Positions 27,738-64,000 of a stretch of 64,000 nucleotides of DNA are shown here, one piece after another. Under the pieces are notes generated by a model. The model searched no databases. It worked only from the letters and a program-made list of their open reading frames with translations, and was not told the origin of the DNA. Both the position numbers and the translations under genes were made by a program. This DNA is from Callipepla californica brunnescens (lineage: Eukaryota; Chordata; Aves; Galliformes; Odontophoridae): positions 2,108,001 to 2,172,000 of the forward strand of contig JALIRH010000019.1 of assembly GCA_023055505.1 (NCBI GenBank), written 5' to 3'. How positions within the stretch are numbered: position 1 is the stretch's first letter; each line of letters starts with the position of its first letter.

Positions 27738-28857
27738 ATTTATCTTCTAGTGCTAAAAGATCGCAATAGCAAGTACATGAAATGGGAAATTGACCTCCTT
27801 GGCCTTACAGGTTAATCCAGTCGTGCAGGATGTTTGGTGATTTAGGCAGGGAAGTTTTTTCATGCTGCTTCTCTTTCCACTGGGATAGCACATTTCCTCT
27901 GTGTGAAGTGAGAGGCAAAGGGAAATCTCATGCAGCGGATTCCTGCAGTGTGTCTTCTATGTGTCTGTTTGCTCTTGTCCCAGCTGTGCTCTGCACATGT
28001 GAAATTAAATCAAAGAGTAGATCTATAGAAGGAATTTGCACTGGTGGTAGAGTGTGATAGGGAAGGACACTTTGTTGCAGTGGTCAGTGTCCCTCAACTG
28101 CAAATGAGGTTGTAGGTGCAGGTTATTTAGTCTCTTAATTCTGTTAACATGAACAGCTCCTTCTTATGCTGAAACAATCCCCTCCATGTTGGAGGGAGTT
28201 GCTTTGCTTCTGAATGCTGCAAGACTTCCTTTTCAAAACTGGGCCAGCGCCAACAGTATTGTTACATTGACCTGTTGGGCTTTTTATGTCCCTTCCTTCA
28301 GTTAAGCCATTTGACGGAGTGTTTCTTGCCATCATCTGTAGGCCGTTAGTTGCTAATGTTGATGGAGCACATAACCTTCTTGAAGGGTGGCTTAAAAATC
28401 CCTCGCAAAATTATAGCAGTCTAGTTATTGGATGCTTTGCTATGAAGTTTCTATTATCTTATTTCTGCTGTACTCATTCTGATGCTTCAGCTTGCACACG
28501 TTCCCTTAGTAGGATGGCATATTAATGTTGCTGATAGGACAGATGATGGCCTCTTGGCTGTCATGGTTTTTGTTTGATACTATACAGTAGGTGGATGAAA
28601 ACTATGGTTTAAGAGCCTGATTATTTGTTTTCAGGACTCGTGTAGTACAAATTTCAGTTATCTTTTCTTTATTCATCCATCCCTCTGCTTAAATATAATG
28701 TTTGAAGCCAAGTCTTGAATCTGTTCCCTTAAAGAGGCTTTTATATAACTTTATTTAATAGACGTACTTGGAAACCTTTCTAAGAGAAGTCTGGCCTTCT
28801 GTGAAATACTTACGGTTTTGTTCTGAGCTGTTGCATTCCAGTTGACATAGCAGGGCT

Positions 28858-28980
28858 GGGTTTTTTATTTTTTATTTTTTAGTTCCAGTTTACAAAATAG
28901 TGTTATATCGTATTCACACGGAGATAACTTTCATTTTATAAATACAGGATTTTTTTATTTTTATTTTTATTTATTTATTG
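28858..28980. repeat. T-rich (TTTTTA)n and (TTTA)n low-complexity sequence
   Basis: T runs broken by single A bases at 28858-28880 and 28950-28979, separated by about 70 bp of ordinary sequence. Confidence 0.8.
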
Positions 28981-30999
28981 TAATTGTAAGATTGTTTTAA
29001 TTTGGGGCTGGGGGGGAGGTCTTCCATACTGCACATTTCCTATACACATAACGAAGCAGGGACCAGTGGAGCAGTCTGCTTCATTTGGAATGCCAGCTTC
29101 TTAAATAACCCTTCGGGGTGTAGGATGCCTTTACTTCTTCATTTTTATTATCCCTCTGCCATGCGTTTCAGCAGCTAATCGACTGAAAAACTGCTATTCT
29201 CTTTGTTCTTGTGTAAAATATACTGTATGTACTTTGCAGATCTAGCAGACTTTCAGTGACACTGAGTCATATAAATTTAGATGCCTGTCAGTAACTTGAA
29301 AGTTTTGGCTGTTGGAATAAATTGCGTTTTTCCTCCCAGGAATAAAATTTGGTTCCTGTGGGGAAAAAATAAACTGTTCTCATTTAATCAGTTATTTGAC
29401 CAGCTTTCACCCTTTTCAGAAAGGAGACTGGGAATGAACTTATTTTTATATTTAAAAAAGTAGATTGTATTGCTCCATAGCTTGCCTGGTTGAGTACTGT
29501 TTTTGTAACATTGTTTTCAGCAAATGAAAACCAATGGCAAGGTTGCTGGCATGCTGCTGTTACTTGTTGCTTATGGGAATATAGCGTGTTCGTCATGGTG
29601 ATTCTCTAATACCTCGGACTCTATAGGAAGGGTGACTGTCTGAACAGTGATGTCATTTGTACTGTATCTGTTCTTAAAATAAATTTTTCATCACAAAGAA
29701 TGTCAGATTGTATGTGTTATAATAAAATCCTTTTCTTAACAGAATAAAAACGAAAAAAACAACAAAAAACAACCTGTACTTCAGAGCATCCCAGTTCTGT
29801 GAGGCCCCAGCTTCTGAATTTGGTACAGTGTTACTCAAATTTGAATAGCGCTGACAGTAAACTCGCCCAAAGAGTAAACTAAATAATATATGCGTACGAA
29901 CAACTTAATATGCAATTAAATATTTTCCCTGAGTAATTAGCATCAAGACAAGTAATAATTATCCCATGTCACAATGCAAACATATTAGACAAATTTATGT
30001 AGGACAACTTTGGTAATAAGTTATGAATAAAAATGTGCATATATACAAAAGTATAAGTAAACATAGCATTATGCCAACCAAGTATATGCTTTCCATGCTG
30101 GAGTTTGTTCAATCTACTTAAAAGCAATATTTTTTCCAGTGGGTGTCAGAATCGGCATTCCTATTGGATCAGGCTTATGAACTGCTGAACTACTTACCTG
30201 CTTGTGCTTACCTGTGTAACGTGCTTCATCCCAGTTGGGCTGCATTAAGAGGGAGGGTTTGGAGTTAGGAAATAATACAATCGTACTCTTAACAACTGGA
30301 TGTATTTGTGACCAAAACCAAGTCCTCCAAAACAAATATCAGACTAACCAAACAAACATATACACCAATGGGTTTGATGACAAAAAGGCCAGAAATCTTC
30401 TAGGCATACAAAGAAAGAAGCAAGTGATGAGCAGGATTTTAGCAAGCTGGATATTTACCCATTATTAAGTTACCTCTGAATTAATATCTCAAGGAGCACT
30501 TATAGGTGAGATTTCTTGGAGGGCTGCATACTGATCACTTGGATGATGTGTGATTTAACTACTTTTCATCAGACATACTGTGGCATTGTACTTGATGGTG
30601 TAGAAGGTAAAATCATGGTAGATGGATGTTTTAAGGCTTAAATTTATCGTTTTTGTGGCAGAGAGGGAGTGCGCGAGGAATGATGGAAATGTGCATTGCT
30701 CTTAAGGAATCTAAATTGGATTTAAAGGATTGAGTATTGCAGGAGAGGAAGAGCTAAATCTCTTCTAACTTTGAAGGAAGATCTTAAGCTCCATAAAAAG
30801 TAAAGATATCACCTGAAATATGGCCCAGTGCTTTGACTAATGGTTGCTCTCTAAAGTGTAATGCAACTGTATAATCAGCATGGCTGGATTTGCAAGAGTG
30901 ATTTTGCTGTGGGATTCAGTGGACTCTGTCAAAAACTGCATGGAGGAAAACAATTCAGTTATTGGTATACTTGAAGATATTTTGCGTGCCAATCTAAAG

Positions 31000-31072
31000 A
31001 AGAAAAAAAAAGAAAAAAAAACAAAAAACCACACACACACAAAAAAAAACAAAAACAGGAAAACAAAAGAGG
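31000..31072. repeat. A-rich tract with CA units
   Basis: Long A runs interrupted by G, then CCACACACACAC, then A runs with single C bases. It is simple sequence and may be an old retrocopy tail; nothing recognisable precedes it. Confidence 0.8.
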
Positions 31073-33730
31073 TTGTGGAGAATTTTTGATTCTTTTTTTC
31101 AATTTGTATTTTTAAACTGATGTTTAAATATCTTGTAGAATGAGTCTGAAGATACCAAGTTTTTTTTTTTTTTCTTCAGTTTCAGATGTAACAAAATGGA
31201 CCTGAGATATTTTTGAGTAGTTTTCTATATAAAGTAATTCACAAGCCTGTTTTGAATTTCAGTTATTTTGTCATAGGTGCAGAACCAAAGCAGAAGGACC
31301 CCCATGTGAAATAATTTCGTTCCCATTTACAAGGGAAGAGCCTTCTTTTTGCAGAACTGCTGCCCTCAGTGAAGGATCTGGATTCTGTAACTGTTGAAAT
31401 GATAGCAGGGTCTGCACATACCAAAAGTGTTTATAGATTGCCAACAACAGTCTTGCTTGTCTATTAAACTTGGATTATGGGTTGAAAGCTTTTCCTCTGC
31501 GAGCACAGAGGCTTTGAATTGTTTCTTTTAAAAATGAAAGTTGAACCTCTAAAGAACTGGGGCGTTTATCTGTACTTTTGAGCACCTTCTCCAGGCAGTG
31601 CTTTTTTTTTTGATTTTACAACCAAGAAACTTCTAATTTTTTTTCCAACGTCTGTGTTGCAACCAGAAGATGAATGCTGTTTAGTTTATATTAAATTAAT
31701 TAAGAGGACCAGGGCAATTAAGTGAAACCCTCTATTGACAAGGGTATGTGCTTGTTTCTGTAGTTTCTTTGTGTGTTTTTGTTGTTTTCAGGCATGTATG
31801 TAGTACAATGTTCAGTGTGTGGAGTCCATCTGATTGGTTTCTTGAATACTGCTGCAGCAACTTAAATAAACTGAAGTTGGTTTTGTTTCTAACATCTCCT
31901 GCTTTTGTAGGTAGTATAAGAAGCCTGATTTTAGAAGAGCTTGAAGAAAGGAGAGACTTTGAAGCACAAAGTCGCATTCTGTTTCACAGGCAGTATAATT
32001 GTGAGCTCCCACGTTCTAGACTGTGTGGTTTACAGATTGGAAGACAGATTAGGAATGTTCCTTTGCTAAGTCAAAACTGAAAGCAGTGTTGAGAAGACTC
32101 TCTACTACTTTATGCTATTTTGTGTCCGTCATCGTTTCAGGGCATTTTAATGAAAATGTTAGATTTTTGTCTGTTCCTTTCCATAAGCTGTAGTTTGATG
32201 AGGTCAGTCCTAAGGCGCAAAAAGTGATGGCAGAGCTGTGCTCAGGTGAGATGCATGCTGTCCTGGGATGCACCCTGCCATACTTTGCAAGAGCTAATGA
32301 AATGCTCTGGGTGAAAAATCCTGTGATAAAAGATTGTCCTCCTTTTTCAGGGTTGGAAGGAGCGAGTGAGTTTTGTGTTTTTACACTTGCTGGCTTTAAA
32401 AAAAATAAAAATAAAAAAAAATGGTGTTATAAGGATAATACACAGAATTGTTAGCTGAAGAGCAACCAAGAAGCTAGCAATAACATAGTGTGTTGTGCAC
32501 ACATCGTTTGGGCATAGTTTAATCTAAAGCTTGTAAGATAATCAGTGTGCTCAAGAGCTCTACAAGAGCTATAGCTTTCTTAGAGGCTGAAGCAGAGATC
32601 TGAGAAGTGGCGGAATGCTTCTCTGCCTGCAGCCACCTGTAGGAGCAGGTCAATTTGTATGTACTTCCAGGAGCTTCCCACATTATCATGTCTGCTGCAC
32701 AGAAGTCAGGTTTCCAGTTTTCAAGATGTCATCAAGTTATCATCAGAAACATGATGCGAGTGGCAGTCTTATGTCTGCTCACAGTCTTCTTCACCAGTTA
32801 CATGCCAGTTGTTCCATGTGTATGCACAAAGGGAAGGTCAGGGACCTGCGAGGATGAGCTTTCAACTCCGAAGCCTTGTATCACTTGCAGTTAAGTGCCC
32901 TTGGGGGTGCAAATCCAATAAGACACAAATGGGTTCACACTTGTCATTTTTGGGTAACATACCTACCTCTGGCAGTTATGGTATGTATGTGCTGAAATTA
33001 GGGTATGTATCTGTTGAAAGTACAGGAGGGGAGGATGTGAGTGGTGGAAGCAACTGTGTGGTAAGGAAATGAGATATAATCATTTTCTCTTTTGCTTTAT
33101 GTGCTCTAGAAGTGAAGATGCTCTTTTGGAGGGAGAAGCTTCAAACTATTAACTTTTCCTCCACACATTGTTGTTTATTGCCATTAATATGTGATATAAA
33201 GCTAGTCAGTCTTTTTGCTTGCAGCTGCTCAAGTTGACTTTTTTTTTCTGCTTTCTGAATGTATAGGCTCTCCTCTCATGTTTGCACAGTATCTGATTCT
33301 GCAGTGGTAATAGCCTGTGTGCACATTCCTAACATCACTCAAGCTTGTGTGTGTTTTTACCATATGATGCCTGTATTTGTGTGCTACTGTAGAGCCAAAC
33401 ATGGGATTTAGCGGGCAGAGGTCATCAAGAAATAGTTTTAAACATCAAACATTAGCATTCCTTGTAATCACTAATTTCTGAAATGCAGCATATCTTTTAT
33501 TGTTTCAGTTATGGAAAGCAATTCCTTTTTTTTTTTTTTTTTGCCCTCACAAAATGAATGTGGTATACCTTGCCTTGCTTATGTTCTAGAGCACCTGCTT
33601 CGGTAGTTGAGACTGGAAATAAGCATCTCATTCAGATTTTGTTCTCCTGCATTAATAATGAAGTGTTCAATGAAGAGTCTGGTAGGAATTCTTGTTAAGA
33701 ACTTCTTTTCTTAAACTCAGGATATGATGG

Positions 33731-33778
33731 TTTAAAAAAAAAGAAAAAAAGATTAAAGAAAAAAACAAAACAAAACAG
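33731..33778. repeat. A-rich tract
   Basis: A runs interrupted by G, T and C, ending in CAAAA units. Similar A-rich tracts with scattered C occur near 1.67, 19.93, 23.27, 25.37 and 29.75 kb. Confidence 0.75.
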
Positions 33779-34338
33779 ACTGCTGTAGAAAAGACAGAGG
33801 GCCCTTGAAGATAGAGATTGAGATAAGACCACTGTATCCTTGTAAAGGTCATAGCAGTACCCATTTTCAATAAAATTTGCCTCTCCTGTTAACTTGGAAT
33901 TTTTTCTCTGCTGTTTTTGTTCATGAGGTATTGGAGTCCTAAAACTGGGGTATCATATTGAAGGCTTTCTGAAAAGGTGTTGTGAGATACAGTTACAAGT
34001 GTGAATGAACATCTGAGGTTTTTGAATTATTGGTTGAACTTTAATTTCTTAAAAGCATTCATGAAACTTCTCAGTTCTCTTAATATGCGGAACATTTAAT
34101 GGGAGTAGGACTTAAAACCGTAACTGTGTGTACACAGCAAATGCCTGGTAGTTTCAGACAATCTGTGTAAATCTACAGAGTGCAATAGCAATGCAAAGAA
34201 TAATTTCTTTGCTTTCAATGGGATTTTAGCTGAGGATAATTTTACGTACTCTAAAATAAGACTTTTCAGAACTAAGATGTGACTTCTGGGGCAGCAGAAC
34301 ATTAGAATGCAGAATGCCTTAAAACTTGCATGGGAATT

Positions 34339-34368
34339 AAAAATGTAGTCAGTTAAAATGTAGTCAGA
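34339..34368. repeat. 15-bp tandem duplication
   Basis: The unit TTAAAATGTAGTCAG occurs twice in direct succession with one base difference at most. It is a small local duplication. Confidence 0.8.
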
Positions 34369-37300
34369 AGAATAAGCAAGCACTACCAGTAGAGAAACTA
34401 GAATGGGATTTTAAAAAAAATAAAAAAGTTACTTTGGACCAGACTTTTGAGACCATCTTCTGTCATAAGGTAACTAAAATCCAGCAGAATTTCAACCAAG
34501 GATTAATTGGGAAAGCTTGTTTGCTTCTCAGAATGATGGCTGTAATGCATTTTAAAATAGTGCCTTGTGAGGAGCCCCACGAGGACTCCCTGGCCTTCAT
34601 TTGCTTTGTTTTTGGAAGTTTCCTGCTGCTTGTGAAGCTCTGGTTGCAAGGCCTCCCAGGCCCCAGGCATTGTCAGCCTGCTTCCTGGCCTCATCCCTTG
34701 TCCTCTTGCCCTTGACACTGTTCTGCTGCCTTCTTTCTCCTAAGCCTCCTTGAGCTGTGTGTTTACAGATAGCCACTTCTGATGCCAATTAATGTCATGG
34801 CTGCCTTTAAGGGTTACCTGACCCATGGGTGTGTAAGGATTGCAACAGTGGGTTTGTGGGATTCTGTAATACCAAGGACGCAAAGGCTTTTGTTTCTTGA
34901 GTTTCTTCATTGCCAAATACTACAAATCACGGCTGGTAAAGCAAGTATATACTTGTGATTATTTACTTATGTGCATACCTGTCTGTATGTTTTGAAGAGT
35001 AGCTCACCCCGGGCTGCTCCCAGGAGTAAGGCTAGCTGACAAGAGCAAGCCTTGCTCTGCAGGAGGGCTGTCCTGGGCCATCAGTATTCCACACTGTCAG
35101 TTTGTTTCACCGTGTCCTTGTTCTGTGCCCATCAAGGATATCTTGTGCTCCCAGCTGCACTTGTCAGGGATTCTTAGGGTTCCTGTTCTAGGCAGTGTTC
35201 TTCTCTGTTAGTACTTGGACACGGGTTGCCTTATGTCTGCTGTGTCATTGAGTAACTGGCCAGGCTAGTTTCTGTAAGAGATCAAATGGAATTAACCTTT
35301 ATGATGGCTAACAATTATTTTTCACTGCGTAAAGGTGATGACTGTCTTTTAGATGGGAAACTACAGGTTAGACTTGAAAAAACGATTCAGATACAAGAAG
35401 AGTTTCTTTGGATTATATACTGACTGTTAGAAATTATTTTATCCTAATCAAGCCAGTTGTGAGACAGAAATAATACTACCAGTGTAATTCAGCTTTAACT
35501 ATGCAAGTTAAAACATCACGAAATGAGGTTTTATGTACTCGCTGCCAGTAACATGTGTATTCTTTTGTCAGTAGTTTTGAGATCAGACCCAGTAATGATC
35601 ACAGTTATTAATGTAAATGACTCCTAAATGTATACTGGAGCCTCTGAGTTTCTTGAAAACCCTATGTGTGAAGTGATAGGATTTGCAAGCTCTCTATTAT
35701 TAGGTTTGATGTGGGAACATCAGTCTCTGTAGCCCTGAACTGCCAACAACCTTTGTCCTTTATTTTACCTTCAGTTAAAAAGGGAAAAGAAAAAAAAAAA
35801 AAGGCAGAGAGGAAAGGGGATTGAAATAGGAAAGTACATGAATGTTGGCTGATGGACACGTCTTTCCTAGAGCAAAAAGAAAAAAAATCTTGGGAAGACA
35901 AATGAGGTTGTGGACCTGAATTTTTTTTCATTATATGAATTGTGTGTAATGTTTTATAAATAATTTATCAGAGCAAGCATTGTTGAAATGGCTAAAGCTC
36001 TGTTCTATCAAAGAAAAAGAGAATGGCAATGTTGCCAAAATGAGACTTCTACTAGATTTTAGTTTAAAAAAAATTAAAAAAATAAAAATAAAACAGTCTT
36101 TAAAATTGTCTATATTAAACCTCAAGTAGAAGTTGAATTCCACCAGATGCTGTGAAGTAAACGGTTTAATTCACATAGCTCCAGCCCATTTTTATATTGC
36201 TATCATTATTGATGTCTGAGTGATTAAACAAATAGCTTATTTTTCATTTTTTTTAGGTTAATACTGTTTTCCAGTAAATGTATACATGTTAAGTGTATGA
36301 CGATAGAACAGATTGCAGAGTTACGATCTCTAGCTGGCAAGAATTGTAACTCATTTTCATTTATCAGTAGATGTATTACTTTAAACTTACAGGTGAAAAA
36401 TGCTATGGATAATTAGCATGTCCTCTCTCACCAATATAATTAGTGACATCACTTAATGCTGTTCTGCCCTAACTGATAACTTTCAGGAAAAGTGCCTTCC
36501 CCCTCTGAGATGACTTTGAAGAATACCCCCCAAAACAACCATTCGTCTCTTCCCAAAGCAGCAACAGAGCACAGATTTGTAGATATGTGGTATACACTGG
36601 AAAAGAAAATAGTGGAGGTGAAAAAAAATTGTCATCAGTTCACTATGTAACCCTCTGCTGTTTGTTTAAACCCAGAAACTGAATATGTGAAGGAAGCCAT
36701 GAAATTATTTTGAGTGCTAGAAGTCAGTCTGGGAAGGTACTTTTCATTACTTTAAATGTTCTACTGAAGAAATAGGTGCGCCTAGTTGTATTTGTTACAA
36801 ATCTGTCCACAGATACTCTATGTAGGCTTTCTTAGTTATTTGGATGATGCAAATAACTAGTTTCATAAACACTGAAATTTTATGTAAAAAGTGCTTCGAG
36901 AATTAAGTCTCTGATTATTTGTCATATACCACATAAGGAAGATGGGGAAGTAAATTTGCAGAGATTCTCACCTTTTTTTGAGGGGAGCTGTGTGTATTAC
37001 TTGCAGATATCGAAAATTTGCATTTTGTTTTATTCTGACTGCATGCGATATTTGATGGGACTCATGAGACTGGAAGGAATCATTGAAACGTGTCTTCAGC
37101 ATAAACTGGTAGTTTCAGAGAGGAGTGCAAGGAAGTTATCAATTGGATGGAAATGTCAATTTTAAGACACTTTATTGCATTTTTTCCCTCCGTCTCTGTT
37201 TGGAGAGGGATTCTGTTCAGCTGTAATAAAAGCCAATTTGTATCTTAGTCTTTTGAGCACTGCTACAAAAGAACAAGCAATTTCTCTGCATTCTGAAGTT

Positions 37301-37651
37301 GAAATGGTATGTTCAAGAATAATGCCCCAAAGTTCTAATTCTTCCTGGATTTCTTTCCTTAATGTTAATTTGCGTTGGAGAGCTTTCTATGGGTTAGTAC
37401 ACAAAGACGTTACTTATGGGTTAACTTTTTTTTTTTTTTAAGATGATAAACCTTGTCATTCTGAAGTGAGTAAAACAGATGTTCATCTTGGTAATGAATA
37501 CGTAGTACATCAAAGTGTCAGTTAAAACATGTTGAAGGTAATGAGAGAGAAAAGGCCACTGAGAAGGGTTTGTCCAGACTCGTGGTTTTTGAGGAAAAAA
37601 CTGTTTTTTCTTAACAGAGCTAACTATGCCTGTTTGTTTTTTTTAATCTAG

Positions 37652-64000
<26,349 letters not shown>

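Larger units (their letters stand above)
1..37651 (+). other. KAT6B intron (3' part), upstream of PHD exons
   Basis: No exon of KAT6B or any other gene can be supported here. All open frames on both strands are short, lack recognisable domains and carry no codon pattern I trust. The N-terminal H15-like exon, which should give a long open frame, is absent, so this is most simply the end of the large intron that precedes the PHD exons. I cannot exclude that part of it is intergenic. Content noted: CR1 LINE fragments at about 18.1 and 23.6 kb and possibly 4.3 kb, A-rich and T-rich tracts, (TA)n runs, and hairpins listed separately. Confidence 0.75.

Noticed and set aside
31748..32080. 110-codon + strand open frame with an LEELEERRDFEAQSR stretch
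   Set aside because: The charged end looks protein-like, but frames overlap on the other strand, no family is recognised and no splice sites frame it.
32600..33080. three overlapping + strand frames of 79-87 codons
   Set aside because: All three frames are open over the same DNA, which shows a local lack of stop codons and not a gene.
1..37651. search for the KAT6B N-terminal H15-like exon and start codon
   Set aside because: No open frame resembles the expected N-terminus (which should begin with an MVKLANPLY-type sequence). It must lie upstream of the window.

Overview
This window is vertebrate nuclear DNA, most likely from a bird. It is AT-rich with no CpG island. Repeats are sparse, and every recognisable mobile element looks like a fragment of a chicken-repeat-1 (CR1) LINE; one ends in the CR1-type ATTCTATG tail. 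Long introns separate short exons with GT-AG boundaries. The only gene I can support is the middle part of KAT6B (MORF/MYST4), a MYST-family lysine acetyltransferase, on the + strand. The call of KAT6B over its paralogue KAT6A rests on the PHD region ([23 protein letters not shown]), the Ser/Pro-rich 938-bp exon, and the linker before the MYST domain. All of these follow the KAT6B pattern as I remember the human protein.

Layout. Positions 1-37651 contain no exon I can find. I read this stretch as the 3' part of the large intron between the exon for the N-terminal winged-helix (H15-like) region, which lies outside the window, and the first PHD exon. It holds CR1 pieces, A-rich and T-rich tracts, an AT microsatellite, a striking double hairpin at 6522-6587 and a poly-T/poly-A pair near 24.1 kb. 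Ten coding exons follow between 37652 and 58859. They join with consistent phases into 2014 bp, giving 671 complete codons plus one base. In order they encode PHD1, PHD2, a basic linker, a long Ser/Pro/Lys-rich segment with two in-frame alternative donor sites, an acidic linker, and the MYST domain as far as the acetyl-CoA loop. Positions 58860-64000 are the start of the next intron. The rest of the MYST domain, including the catalytic glutamate, and the acidic and Ser/Met-rich C-terminal regions lie downstream of the window.

How the parts work together (family knowledge). The tandem PHD fingers read unmodified and acylated H3 tails. The MYST domain transfers acetyl groups to histone H3. KAT6B works in a nuclear complex with BRPF1/2/3, ING5 and MEAF6. 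The alternative donors in the long exon would produce three protein forms that differ in the segment between the PHD fingers and the catalytic domain.

I found no undescribed biological system. The most informative observations are the conserved nested alternative donors, a degenerate internal repeat (KGLxDGL) with one copy in the alternatively spliced part, and the two adjacent perfect hairpins in the first intron.
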